A stretch of 64,000 nucleotides of DNA from Streptomyces cacaoi (GTDB lineage: Bacteria; Actinomycetota; Actinomycetes; Streptomycetales; Streptomycetaceae). Position 1 is the stretch's first letter. The number at the start of each line of letters is the position of its first letter. Below are positions 52,304-61,120 of the stretch, in pieces. The notes beneath the pieces were generated by a model. The model saw nothing but the letters and a program-made list of their open reading frames with translations. It was not told where the DNA came from and ran no database searches. Where the stretch lies: assembly GCF_006539165.1 (NCBI RefSeq), contig NZ_BJMM01000006.1, positions 1 to 64,000 on the forward strand, in the 5' to 3' direction. The position numbers and the translations under genes are program-made.

Positions 52304-52619
52304 CGGCGTTCGGCCCCTCCGGGCAGCGGCTGCCCGCCCGCCGTGTGTGTGCTGCCGGCCATGGATCGCTCTCCTCCTCGCCGTCGGAACGCCAGCCATC
52401 GTGAGGAGAAAAAGGTCGGAAAACAAGACCTTAAAAGCGGGGAGTTGGATTCCGGGTCGCCACGAGGGGGTGTGCGGCCCCCTGAGGTCACCTTGTGGTC
52501 CCGGTCGATCACCGACGGTCGTCGTGGTGGCGCCGTCGCGTCGAGTGGCGCAGGATCGTGCAGCGACGGCAGAAGCCGCGGCGACGACGGGCCCTCGCGC
52601 CCGGAAGGAGAAGAGCCCC
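52304..52619. other. divergent control region of permease operon and FadR gene
   Basis: A 316-base gap holding the AAGGTC/GACCTT inverted repeat in an AT-richer stretch (52400-52436), which probably includes the operon promoter. Nothing else recognised. Confidence 0.5.
52412..52432. promoter_or_regulatory. FadR/GntR operator candidate
   Basis: AAGGTC (52412-52417) and GACCTT (52427-52432) are perfect inverted arms with a nine-base spacer, in a locally AT-rich patch 109 bases upstream of the permease start and 188 bases before the FadR-type gene. Confidence 0.55.
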
Positions 52620-53435
52620 ATGGAGCAGGCCGAGGAGCCGGCCCCGGTGACCCGGTCCGGGACCCCGGGGCCCGGCGCGTTCCCGTCCGTCGGTCCCGAG
52701 GGGCGCGCCCCGGGCGGGCTGGGCCCTCTCCAGGTGCCGAGCGCCGTCGACCACGTCGCCGACCGGCTGCTCACCGCCATCGCGCTGGGAGAGTTCAGCG
52801 TCGGTGAACGCCTGCCCACCGAACGCGAGTTGGCGGAGATCCTCGCCGTCGGGCGGCCGACGGTGCGCGCCGCGATCGCCCGGCTGCACGACATCGGCTG
52901 CCTGGAGGTCGTACGGGGCCGCAGCGGCGGCCACTATGTGCGCTCGGGCTGGCAGCGCGAGTCCGGGCCCGCGGTACGGCGCACCCTGCTGCCGCACTGG
53001 GAGCGCACCAAGAAACTGCTCGACGCCCGCTGTCTGCTGGAGTCCCTGATCGCCAGGACCGCCGCCGAGCGCCGGGACGACGAGGACAGCGCGCGCATCA
53101 CCCGCGCACTGGAGGAGTACACCGAGGCCGCCGACTCCGGTGACGGCGCCCGCATCCGCACCTCGGACGCGATGCTGCACCGCGCGGTCGCCCGCGCGGC
53201 GAAGAACGAGCCGCTGGCCGTCTACGGCCACCAGCTGCTCCAGGAGATCAGCGCCGGCTTCCCCATCGAGCCCTACGGGGGCAACCTCACCGAGCGCGCC
53301 CTGACCGAGCACCGCGCCCTGGTGCGGGCGGTGCTGGAAGGCGACCAGGAGGAGGCGGGCCGGGTCGCGGCCCACCACTTCACCATCACCGAACAGACGC
53401 TGAGCGCCGTACTGGAACGCAGCACGGACGCCTGA
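52620..53435 (+). CDS. FadR-subfamily GntR regulator
   Basis: A 271-aa GntR regulator. After a 45-residue Pro/Gly-rich start, the winged helix-turn-helix reads GERLPTERELAEILAVGRPTVRAAIARL in blocks such as LPTERELAE and GRPTVRAA, and the rest is an all-helical FCD effector domain with the metal/ligand His residues (SDAMLHRAVA, TEHRALVRA, AAHHFTITEQ). Divergent from the permease-led operon, it most likely represses it and responds to an amino-acid or peptide-derived acid. GGAAGGAG precedes ATG 52620. Confidence 0.88.
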   Translation: MEQAEEPAPVTRSGTPGPGAFPSVGPEGRAPGGLGPLQVPSAVDHVADRLLTAIALGEFSVGERLPTERELAEILAVGRPTVRAAIARLHDIGCLEVVRGRSGGHYVRSGWQRESGPAVRRTLLPHWERTKKLLDARCLLESLIARTAAERRDDEDSARITRALEEYTEAADSGDGARIRTSDAMLHRAVARAAKNEPLAVYGHQLLQEISAGFPIEPYGGNLTERALTEHRALVRAVLEGDQEEAGRVAAHHFTITEQTLSAVLERSTDA

Positions 53436-53469
53436 CGCCCGCCGGGGCCGCGGTACGCGTCGCGCGGCG

Positions 53470-53925
53470 TCAACTCTCCTTGCGCACCCGGGTCGTGGCG
53501 ACGTCGGCGGGCCTGCCGTCCGAGTCGACCGGGTGGAGCGGCGGCAGCGGAAGCCCCTGACCGTCGACGAGGACGGAGTGCGGCTCGTCGGGCGCGAAGG
53601 CGTGGCGCTCGCCCCACTGGCGCAGGGCGACGATCACGGTGAACAGGTCGCGCCCGGCGGGGGTGAGCGCGTAGAGCTGCCGCTTGCCGGAGGGCGCCGT
53701 GCGCCGGTCGAGGACGCCTCGCTCGACCAGGCGCCGGAGCCTGTCGGTGAGGATGTTGCGGGCGATGCCGGTGCGCTGCTGGAAGTCGGTGAACGCGCGT
53801 GCCCCGTCCATGGCGTCGCGGACGATGAGCAGGCTCCAGCGGTCACCGACCAGGTCGACGGTGCGTGCCACCGGGCAGTTCGGATCGGTCCAGGGTGTGC
53901 CCGCGCCGAGTGCGGACCGCGTCAT
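53470..53925 (-). CDS. HxlR-family regulator
   Basis: A 151-aa winged-helix protein. CPVARTVDLVGDRWSLLIVRDAM, in blocks CPVAR and VGDRWSLLI, opens the HxlR fold, with a Cys at position 17 that can act as redox switch in relatives. FQQRTGIARNILTDRL is the recognition helix. ATG 53925 is preferred over 53958 because GGGAGG sits five bases upstream. It is divergent from an MFS gene with a palindrome in the gap, a typical efflux-regulator pair. Confidence 0.87.
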   Translation of the reverse strand: MTRSALGAGTPWTDPNCPVARTVDLVGDRWSLLIVRDAMDGARAFTDFQQRTGIARNILTDRLRRLVERGVLDRRTAPSGKRQLYALTPAGRDLFTVIVALRQWGERHAFAPDEPHSVLVDGQGLPLPPLHPVDSDGRPADVATTRVRKES

Positions 53926-53977
53926 CTCGCCTCCCGGAGAGTTGCTGATTGAAACCATTCTGCCGTACCGTCGCGTC

Positions 53978-53994
53978 GGTTGCGAAGTGCAACC
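53978..53994. promoter_or_regulatory. HxlR operator candidate
   Basis: GGTTGC and GCAACC are perfect inverted arms around GAAGT, in the 87-base gap between HxlR and the MFS gene and 19 bases ahead of the MFS start. It would block the MFS promoter. Confidence 0.6.
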
Positions 53995-54012
53995 AATCGA
54001 GGGAGGGGCAGG

Positions 54013-55230
54013 ATGGCCAGGACCGCCGGCCGCAACGTACTGTTCGCCGCCGTCTGCGCGGTCGCCGTCGCGAGCATCTACGCGGCGCAGCCCGTGCTCA
54101 CCCGGATCGGCAGCGATCTGGACATACCCGACGCCCGGCTGGGGTGGGTCGTCTCCGCCGGGCAACTCGGCTACCTCGCCGGGCTGGCCGTCCTCGTGCC
54201 GCTGGGCGACATGGCCGACCGGCGCACCCTCATCGCCGGACACCTGCTGCTGACCGCGGCCGGCACCGCGCTCGCCGCGACGGCCGCCCGCACCTGGCTG
54301 CTGCTCGGCGGACTCGCCCTCGCGGGCCTGTTCGCGGTCGTCGTCCAGACGACGGTCGCCTACGCAGCGGCCCTCTCCACGCCCGCGGAACGCGGCCGCA
54401 CCCTCGGCGTGGTGACCTCCGGCGTCGTCATCGGTATCCTCGGAGCCCGCGTCGCGGTCGGTGCCCTGGCCCAACTCCTTGGCTGGCGCAGCGTCTACCT
54501 CGCGCTCGCGGTGCTCCTCGTGGCACTGGCCTGCCTCGCCCTGAGGACGCTGCCGCCCGACCCGCGCACCGACCGCGCCACCCACCGGCAGGTCCTGTCC
54601 TCGCTGCGCGGGCTGTTCCGCGAGCGCCTGTTCGTCTCGCGCGGGCTGATCGCCTTCTTCCTGTTCGCCTCCTTCGGCACGCTCTGGAGCGGCCTGGCCC
54701 TGCCGCTCGCGGTCGCGCCGTGGCACCTGGACACCGCGCAGACCGGGCTGTTCGGACTCGCCGGGCTGGCCGGGGCGCTCGGCGCGGCGCGCGCCGGCCG
54801 CTGGGCCGACACCGGACACGCGAGCGCCGTCACCGGCGGCGCGCTCGCCCTCCTCGCCGTCTCCTGGTCCGCGATCGGCCAGGCGTCCTGGTCCCTGTGG
54901 CTCGTCGTCCTCGGCGTCGTCGTCCTCGACTTCGCCGTGCAGGCCGTGCACGTGAGCAACCAGCACCTGCTCACCGCGGCCCACCCGGACCGCACCAGCA
55001 GCGCCATCGGCGGCTACATGCTCTTCTACTCCCTCGGCTCGGCACTCGGCGCGACGACGACAACCACCGTCTACGCCCACACAGGCTGGCCCGGCTCCAC
55101 CACCCTCGGCGCGGGCTTCGCCCTGTGCGGGTTCGTGGTCTGGGCGGTGGATCGCGGGGCGGACGGGGGCCTCCGCGTGAGACGGCAGCGTACGCGGCCG
55201 AGGGGCCGACCCCAGCCGTGCTGCCGCTGA
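54013..55230 (+). CDS. MFS transporter
   Basis: A 405-aa, 12-helix major facilitator of the small exporter type. VLVPLGDMADRRTLIAGHLL carries motif A (G-D-x-x-D-R-R), GVVTSGVVIGILGAR carries the antiporter C motif region. The last 30 residues are Arg-rich and atypical. GGGAGGGG precedes ATG 54013. Divergent HxlR regulator suggests inducible export of a toxic or antibiotic compound; substrate unknown. It is related in layout to the truncated MFS gene at the right edge. Confidence 0.87.
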   Translation: MARTAGRNVLFAAVCAVAVASIYAAQPVLTRIGSDLDIPDARLGWVVSAGQLGYLAGLAVLVPLGDMADRRTLIAGHLLLTAAGTALAATAARTWLLLGGLALAGLFAVVVQTTVAYAAALSTPAERGRTLGVVTSGVVIGILGARVAVGALAQLLGWRSVYLALAVLLVALACLALRTLPPDPRTDRATHRQVLSSLRGLFRERLFVSRGLIAFFLFASFGTLWSGLALPLAVAPWHLDTAQTGLFGLAGLAGALGAARAGRWADTGHASAVTGGALALLAVSWSAIGQASWSLWLVVLGVVVLDFAVQAVHVSNQHLLTAAHPDRTSSAIGGYMLFYSLGSALGATTTTTVYAHTGWPGSTTLGAGFALCGFVVWAVDRGADGGLRVRRQRTRPRGRPQPCCR

Positions 55231-55933
55231 TGCCCGGCCTACCGCCACATGTCACCCACCTACCTGCCCATTCGCACACCGCGACCCCGAGGCCTCCGAC
55301 CGGCGGTGCCGAGCACTTCCTCACCTTCACCGGAATCGCGAGCGTGCTCAGCTACCTGGCGGGGCATTGCCCATTCGGCGAAACGGGCTCCAGAAGTGCT
55401 ACGCGCCGCGAACTCCTCCCATCCGGCCGCGACTTCCGCACGATCGCCCTCACCGGTCCCACCTCCATGAAAAAGGTGAACTGCTGGTGCGACTTCCCGG
55501 CCGGATATACGGGGAACGGCGATTTTCCCTGCGGACCGGATCTCGAAGCCCGCAGTGCGGAGTCCCGGGGGCAGCCCCTCGGCACGAGGAGCCGAGGTCG
55601 GGTGGCTACCAGGCCTGATACCGCGCGGAAATCAGCAAACTGTATACTCCGTGCGCCCGCTGAGCGTCCACGGCCTTCGGGACTCGTCCGGAATTCTGCG
55701 GGCCATCGAGCCGATTGCGGCGTGACGCGCGACCGGGTCCGACGAGGAAACGAGCAGTGCCTCGACGCAGTAATGGCGGGGTGAAATGGGGGAGTTGGCC
55801 GGGAAACGAGTGCCGCCGATGTCCGAAGCGACGCCGAATGCGCACCGGGAGTTCCCTTTCTCACCGAGGGGGATGCGCGGTCCGGCCGCCGGGTGCACCG
55901 ATCCTGATCCTGGAAACGACGAGGAGGTACTCC
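55231..55933. other. 703-base intergenic region with GntR-type site
   Basis: No frame here has both a start with ribosome site and protein-like composition. Base composition drops to about 60% GC between 55480 and 55860. TATACT at 55643-55648 is a good -10 hexamer, overlapping the GTATAC site listed separately, and may start a long leader for the GntR gene. A short Cys-containing frame at 55367-55618 is not supported. Confidence 0.45.
55642..55647. promoter_or_regulatory. GTATAC site upstream of gntR gene
   Basis: CTGTATACTC is one of three copies of the palindrome GTATAC around this GntR/molybdenum-hydroxylase locus. It overlaps a TATACT -10-like hexamer 287 bases before the GntR start, compatible with autoregulation. 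Confidence 0.4.
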
Positions 55934-56617
55934 GTGGCAGACGGCCGAGAGGCGGAGTCGTCCGCGGCACAGCGTGCCTACGCCGAGATCACCGAGCGCA
56001 TGGCCTCGGGCGAACTCCGCCCCGGCATATGGCTGCGGGAAGAGTCCCTGGCCACCTCGATGGGGATCAGCCGCACGCCCGTGCGCGAGGCGCTGCGCAA
56101 GCTCAACTCCGAAGGGCTCGTCCGGATCGAGCGGTACCGAGGTGCCCAGGTCGTGGCGTGGAGCCGCGAGCAGGTCGCCGAGATCTACGGGCTGCGCGCG
56201 GTGATCGAGGGCTATGTGGCGGCGGTCGCCGCACAGAACGTCACCGAAAGCACCCTGAGCCGGCTCGAAGCCAACCTCGCGGAGTACGAGCGGACGCTCG
56301 CGGAGGGAGGTGCCGCAGCCAGGCAGCGGGCGGCCGGTCTGAACAACGACTTCCACGCGATGCTGCTGGAGGCCACCGGCAACAGCGCCCTCATCCACCT
56401 GCTCACCGGTGTGCTCGGACTGCCACTGGTGCGCCGCACGTTCCTCCGCTACTCCCCACGTGACCTCGCGCGCAGCGCCGAGCACCACAGGGAACTGATC
56501 GAGGCGCTGCAACGCGGGGACGCGACCTCAGCAGAGATGATCATGAAGGTGCACATCAGGGCCGCACAGCAGGCAGCGCTGGAGCAGCAGGAGCGTGACG
56601 CCCCCGCAGACGGGTGA
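55934..56617 (+). CDS. GntR-family regulator with FCD domain
   Basis: A 227-aa GntR regulator. The winged helix-turn-helix spans about residues 10-75 (REESLATSMGISRTPVREAL in blocks, MGISRTPVREAL), followed by an all-helical FCD-type ligand domain. GTG 55934 follows GAGGAGGTA. Its end overlaps the convergent coxG-like gene by 62 bases. It is the obvious local regulator of the molybdenum hydroxylase operon; GTATAC palindromes occur before both this gene and the operon. Confidence 0.88.
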   Translation: MADGREAESSAAQRAYAEITERMASGELRPGIWLREESLATSMGISRTPVREALRKLNSEGLVRIERYRGAQVVAWSREQVAEIYGLRAVIEGYVAAVAAQNVTESTLSRLEANLAEYERTLAEGGAAARQRAAGLNNDFHAMLLEATGNSALIHLLTGVLGLPLVRRTFLRYSPRDLARSAEHHRELIEALQRGDATSAEMIMKVHIRAAQQAALEQQERDAPADG

Positions 56618-57248
56618 TGAGCCATGCCGACAGCGCACCGCCCACGAACGCCCCGGCCACCGGTGCGTACCGGCGGGCGAGGGGCCCCACGAAGTCGAGC
56701 GCGTTCAGCTCCGAGCCGCCGGACCCGGCATCGGCCGGGCCCCCGGCAGCCGGCCGAACTGCCGTCGGCTGCCCCGAGCGGCCGGCGGCGTCCGTCGACT
56801 GCCCCTCGGCGAGCAGCGCTTCGAGATTGTCGGCGAACTGCCCGACGATCCTGGCGCCGACGTCGGCCATCGCGCTGCGTCCGAACTGCGCGACCTTTCC
56901 GGTGATCTGCAACTGCGTGCTCACCACGACCCGGGTCTTGGCACTGCCTTCGGGGACCAGGTCGACGGTGACGACGGCTTCAGCGGACCCCTTGCCGCTC
57001 TTCTCGTGGCCGCCGGCGTCCAGTACCAGGCGGCGCCGGGCCGTGTCACGCTCGCGGAAGGTCGCCGTACCCCCGTAAGTGACCTTGATGGGGCCGACCT
57101 TGACTGCCACTGTCCCCTCGTAGGAGCCGTCGTCCTTCTCGGTGACGCTCGCCCCCGGCATGCAGGGGGCGATCCTCGGCACGTCGGTCAGCAGGGCCCA
57201 CGCATCGTCCGGGGTGGCCGAGACGACGAACTCGTTGTTGAACTCCAT
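56556..57248 (-). CDS. coxG: CoxG-like SRPBCC protein with membrane tail
   Basis: A 230-aa protein. The first 150 residues form the CO-dehydrogenase subunit G / START-like fold (DDAWALLTDVPRIAPCMPGA and ITGKVAQFGRSAMADVG in blocks). A Gly/Pro linker and a C-terminal helix (AGAFVGGALSAWLITRL) would tether it to the membrane. CoxG proteins recruit molybdenum hydroxylases to the membrane. It is the last gene of the operon, three bases after the small-subunit stop. Confidence 0.87.
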   Translation of the reverse strand: MEFNNEFVVSATPDDAWALLTDVPRIAPCMPGASVTEKDDGSYEGTVAVKVGPIKVTYGGTATFRERDTARRRLVLDAGGHEKSGKGSAEAVVTVDLVPEGSAKTRVVVSTQLQITGKVAQFGRSAMADVGARIVGQFADNLEALLAEGQSTDAAGRSGQPTAVRPAAGGPADAGSGGSELNALDFVGPLARRYAPVAGAFVGGALSAWLITRLRGRHAPAAPALPAVRP

Positions 57249-57251
57249 GCT

Positions 57252-57761
57252 CTACTCCTCGTGGTTCCTCGTGGTGACCGCTGCGCTCTCGGCGGCGATG
57301 CCGCCCTCAAGCGCCTCCCGGACAGCGCTGACGATGCCGTTGTAGCCGGTGCAGCGGCAGATGTTGCCGGACAGGGCGACGCCGACCTCTTCCCGGTCGA
57401 GGGGCTGTCGCGCCCGCACCAGATGGTGGGCGGAGAGCAGCATCCCCGGCGTGCAGAAGCCGCACTGGAGCGCGCCGTGCCGGGAGAAGGCGTCCCGCAG
57501 CCGGTCCGCGTCCGGCCCGTCCAGCCCCTCGACCGTCACCACGTCGCTGTCCTCGCAGGCCCCGGCCAAGGTGAGGCAGGCGCGCATCGGCAGTCCGTCG
57601 ACGATGACGGTGCAGGCCCCGCACACGCCCTGCTCGCAGCCCAGATGCAGGCCGGTCAGCCCGAGTTGGTCGCGCAGCAGGTCGGCGAGCGTGGTGCGGC
57701 CGGCCGTTCGCAGCGTGTGCGGCCGGCCGTTGACCTTCAGATGGACCGTGATCTCGTTCAT
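57252..57761 (-). CDS. molybdenum hydroxylase small subunit, 2Fe-2S
   Basis: A 169-aa iron-sulfur subunit (CoxS/XdhC-type). The plant-type cluster uses GCEQGVCGACTV with a later Cys in MRACLTL, and the second, helical domain has CGFCTPGM and NICRCTGY, so both [2Fe-2S] clusters are complete. It passes electrons from the molybdenum site to FAD. ATG 57761 overlaps the FAD-subunit stop by four bases, fixing the start. Confidence 0.93.
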   Translation of the reverse strand: MNEITVHLKVNGRPHTLRTAGRTTLADLLRDQLGLTGLHLGCEQGVCGACTVIVDGLPMRACLTLAGACEDSDVVTVEGLDGPDADRLRDAFSRHGALQCGFCTPGMLLSAHHLVRARQPLDREEVGVALSGNICRCTGYNGIVSAVREALEGGIAAESAAVTTRNHEE

Positions 57762-58630
57762 GCGGTGTCGCCCCTCTCTGCGGACTGCAACGCCCGCTGC
57801 ACCGTGACCGCGTGCAGTTGCAGCGCGTGCCGTCCTGTGGGATCGATGGCCGACAGGTCCTGGCCGAGGTCGGCGGCGAGCGGTGCGACGAGGCGATCGG
57901 GCAGGAGATCGGCGAACGCCTCGCCGCGTACGGCTTCTTCGGTGCTGTTCAGCCGGAGCGGGCGATCGGCCGCCGCGCCGAGCCACAGCTCCACCTCCCG
58001 CCAGGGGCCGTCGGGTTCTGCCTCACCGAGGGCGACGGCCAGCGATTCGGCGAACTCGCCGGGCTTGCGGCACATCTTGTACATGCCCCAGCGCGCCGTC
58101 GGCGCGAGGCCCGGCACCTCCACCTCGGTGATCAGCTCGTCCGGTTCCAGAGCGGTGGTGAAGAAGCCGAGCAGCAGCTCCCGTACGGGAACGGTGCGCG
58201 CCCCGCGAACGGATCGGACGTGCACAGCGGCGTCCAGGGCGGCCATGACCGTGGGCCACTCGGCGGACGAGTCGCTGTGCGCGAGGCTGCCGCCGACGGT
58301 GCCGCGGTTGCGGATCGCCGGATAGCCGATGCCGGCGGCGGCGTGCGGCAGCAGGCCCCGGGTGACGTCCGGCACCAGCTCGTACTCGAACATCATGTGC
58401 GTGGTGGTCGCCCCGTAACACGCCCCGGACGGCGTCTTACTGCCGGTGCGCAGCTCGTCGACACCGGTGAGGTCGACGAGCGTCTCCGGCTCGGCCAGCC
58501 GCATGTTCATGATGGGGACCAGACTCTGGCCGCCCGCGATGACCTTGCCGTCGTCACCGGCGTCGGCGAGCAGCGCGATCGCCTCCTCCACCGTGGTGGG
58601 ACGGTGGTACCGGAAGTCGGGCGCCTTCAT
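57758..58630 (-). CDS. molybdenum hydroxylase medium subunit, FAD-binding
   Basis: A 290-aa CoxM-type flavoprotein. VIAGGQSLVPIMNMRLA and RNRGTVGGSLAHSDSSAEWP are the two FAD-contact motifs of the vanillyl-alcohol-oxidase-like fold. It takes electrons from the small subunit. ATG 58630 overlaps the large-subunit stop by four bases, so the operon is tightly coupled throughout. Confidence 0.92.
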   Translation of the reverse strand: MKAPDFRYHRPTTVEEAIALLADAGDDGKVIAGGQSLVPIMNMRLAEPETLVDLTGVDELRTGSKTPSGACYGATTTHMMFEYELVPDVTRGLLPHAAAGIGYPAIRNRGTVGGSLAHSDSSAEWPTVMAALDAAVHVRSVRGARTVPVRELLLGFFTTALEPDELITEVEVPGLAPTARWGMYKMCRKPGEFAESLAVALGEAEPDGPWREVELWLGAAADRPLRLNSTEEAVRGEAFADLLPDRLVAPLAADLGQDLSAIDPTGRHALQLHAVTVQRALQSAERGDTA

Positions 58631-61026
58631 CGGACCGCCTCCAGCGTCGCCCGGCCCTCCGCTTCCGCAGCCATACGGCTCGTCCGGAGCGCCGTCCACA
58701 CCCGCTCCGGGGTCATGGGAGTCTCGTTGACCTCCGTGCCGTACTCGCGCAGGGCGTCCCGGATCGCGTTGGCGATGGCCGCGGGCGGCGGGATGGCTCC
58801 GCCCTCACCGGCGCCCTTCACACCGAACACCGTGTAAGGGGACGGCGTCGCCATGTGCTCGATCTTGATCTGCGGGACCTCACTGGCTCCCGGGAGCAGA
58901 TAGTCCAGGAAGCTGGTCGATTTCGGCTGTCCGTCGGCGTCGTGCACGATCTCTTCGAGAAGAGCGTTGCCGATGCCCTGGGCGATGCCGCCGAGGATCT
59001 GACCGTCGACGATGCGCGGGTTCACCACCGTGCCGCAGTCCTCGACGACGGCGTAGTCGAGAAGCTTCACCGCTCCGGTGTCGAGGTCGACCTCCACCAC
59101 GGCCGCCTGGGTGGCGTAGGTGAACGCTCCGGTCTGCACCTCCGGCCGGTAGTGGTGGACGACCTCAAGTCCCGCCTCGACACCCGGCACATGGTCGGGA
59201 GTGAAGAGGAATTCCTTGGCCAGTTGTGCGTAGGTGACCGAGCCCTTCTTGCCCACCACGGCGTGATCGCGCAGGACCACGTCCTGCACCGGCTCGTCCA
59301 ACAGCACGGCACCGATCCGCATGACCTTTTCCGCGAGCGCCAGGGCGGCACCGTGGGTGGCTCCGCCGGCCATCACCATGGTGCGGGAGGCGAACGTGCC
59401 GTCGCCGCGCGGAGTCATGGCGGTGTCGCCGTGCGACACGGTGACGTGGTCCAGATCCACGTCGAAGACCTCGCTGACGACCTGCGCCAGTGTGGTCTCC
59501 GAGCCCTGTCCATGGCTCTTGATGCCGACACTCAGGCTGAGACTCCCGGTGGCGTCCATGGCCAGCCGCGCACCCTCCGTACCGATGGTGACGGCCAGCC
59601 CGCGCGCGGCCCATTCGATACAGCCGTGGGCGGTCTGCTCGGTGAAGGATCCGTAGCCGATGCCGATCCGCCGACGCGCCGAGGCGGGCAGGGCCCGTTG
59701 GCGTTCCCGCCAGGTGTCGTGCTCGACGAGGGCGGTGGCACGGCGCACGGCCTCGGGATAGTCCCCGCTGTCGTAGACCTTGTCGGCGGCCGAGACATAG
59801 GGCATGTCCTCGCTGCGCACCATGTTCCTGATGCGCATCTCGTACGGTTCCATGGCCAGTTCGTGGGCGAGTTCGTCGATGGTGCGCTCGATGCTGAAGG
59901 CCGCCGCGGGCCGGGCGACGCCGCGGTACGGGCCCGAGGGGGTCTTGTTGCTGGCCAGACTGCGGGTGCGGAACCGGTAGTTGGGCAACCTGTACGGCCC
60001 GGGGATCATCGCCGAGGCCATGGTGGCGTCCATCGTCGCCGTCCACGGGTGAACGGAGTAGGCCCCGCTGTTGACGAGGATGTCCGCCTCCACCCCCAGC
60101 AGCGTGCCGTCGGCCGCCGCGTACGCGGTGATCCGGTGCCGGTGGTCCCGCGCCTGGGTCGAGGCGACCTGGGCCTCCCAACGGTCTTCCACCCAGCGCA
60201 CCGGGTGGTCGACCTGGGTGGCGATCGCGGCGAGCGTGATCTCCTCCGGATAGACCGAGCACTTGGCCCCGAAGCCGCCCCCCATGTCGGGGGCGATCAC
60301 ACGGACGCGGCGGGCCTCCATGCCCAGCTGCAACGCGATCATGTCGCGGATCATGTGCGGGGTCTGCGTGGACGACCACACCACCAGCTCGCCGGTCGAC
60401 CTGTTGTAGTGGGCGATCACGCCCCTGGTCTCCAGCGGCACGACGGCCTGCCGGTGCAGCGTGTACTCGCGGGTGACGGAGACGGCGGCCTCACGGGCCG
60501 CCGCGTCCACATCGCCCACCTCACCGGAGGTGGTGGCGAATATGTTGTCCGGCCAGTCGTCGTGCACCGTCGGGGCGTCCCGGGCGAGAGCCGTGTCGAA
60601 GTCGACCACGGCCGGGAGAGGTTCGAGGTGCACGCCCACCCGCCCGGCGACGTCCTCCGCCTCCGCACGGGTAGCGGCGATGGCCAGAGCGACCGGCTCG
60701 CCGACGTAACGCACCTTGTCCGCCGCCAGGTTGGGCAGCGGCGCGGTCCGGAACCCTTCCAGCGTGGAGGTCGCCGTCAACGGCTCGGCGAAGGGGGCGA
60801 GTCGCTGTGCGGTCCACACCGCCTCGCGGTCCTCGGCCGGCACGGAGATCTCGCGGATCCGGCCGTGTGCGGTCTGGCTGCGTACGAACGCGACCTCGCA
60901 CAGCCCGGTGAGCTGCACGTCGGCGATGAAACACCCCTGGCCGGCCAGGTGCCGGCGATCCTCCCGGCGGGGCACCGCCGCCCCGACTCCGTGCCGTCGT
61001 ACGGAGACATCCCTCTCGGTACTCAT
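58627..61026 (-). CDS. molybdenum hydroxylase large subunit (xanthine dehydrogenase/aldehyde oxidase family)
   Basis: A 799-aa molybdopterin-cytosine-dinucleotide-binding catalytic subunit. GGGFGAKCSVYPEE and GPYRGVARPAAAF line the Mo site, and KGAGEGGAIPPP holds the base Glu near the end. True CO dehydrogenases of form I have A-Y-x-C-S-F-R; here it is P-Y-R-G-V-A-R, so it is a form-II type oxidising a heterocycle, aldehyde or similar substrate rather than CO. ATG 61026 is preferred over GTG 61035 because GAGGTGAG lies just before it. Order large-medium-small-coxG. No MocA/XdhC-like cofactor gene is present. Confidence 0.92.
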   Translation of the reverse strand: MSTERDVSVRRHGVGAAVPRREDRRHLAGQGCFIADVQLTGLCEVAFVRSQTAHGRIREISVPAEDREAVWTAQRLAPFAEPLTATSTLEGFRTAPLPNLAADKVRYVGEPVALAIAATRAEAEDVAGRVGVHLEPLPAVVDFDTALARDAPTVHDDWPDNIFATTSGEVGDVDAAAREAAVSVTREYTLHRQAVVPLETRGVIAHYNRSTGELVVWSSTQTPHMIRDMIALQLGMEARRVRVIAPDMGGGFGAKCSVYPEEITLAAIATQVDHPVRWVEDRWEAQVASTQARDHRHRITAYAAADGTLLGVEADILVNSGAYSVHPWTATMDATMASAMIPGPYRLPNYRFRTRSLASNKTPSGPYRGVARPAAAFSIERTIDELAHELAMEPYEMRIRNMVRSEDMPYVSAADKVYDSGDYPEAVRRATALVEHDTWRERQRALPASARRRIGIGYGSFTEQTAHGCIEWAARGLAVTIGTEGARLAMDATGSLSLSVGIKSHGQGSETTLAQVVSEVFDVDLDHVTVSHGDTAMTPRGDGTFASRTMVMAGGATHGAALALAEKVMRIGAVLLDEPVQDVVLRDHAVVGKKGSVTYAQLAKEFLFTPDHVPGVEAGLEVVHHYRPEVQTGAFTYATQAAVVEVDLDTGAVKLLDYAVVEDCGTVVNPRIVDGQILGGIAQGIGNALLEEIVHDADGQPKSTSFLDYLLPGASEVPQIKIEHMATPSPYTVFGVKGAGEGGAIPPPAAIANAIRDALREYGTEVNETPMTPERVWTALRTSRMAAEAEGRATLEAVR

Positions 61027-61091
61027 CTGGCTCACCTCACTCGTAGTGACCCGCGGCCGATTGCTCCGCTGCGACCGCGGAACACGCCAGG

Positions 61092-61120
61092 ACCGTATAC
61101 AAAAAAGATGCTAGGGACAA
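61092..61120 (-). promoter_or_regulatory. promoter of molybdenum hydroxylase operon with GTATAC site
   Basis: On the minus strand TTGTCC (61120-61115) and TACGGT (61097-61092) are separated by 17 bases, a good sigma-70-type pair about 65 bases before ATG 61026. GTATAC (61095-61100) overlaps the -10, so GntR binding there would repress the operon. Confidence 0.55.
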
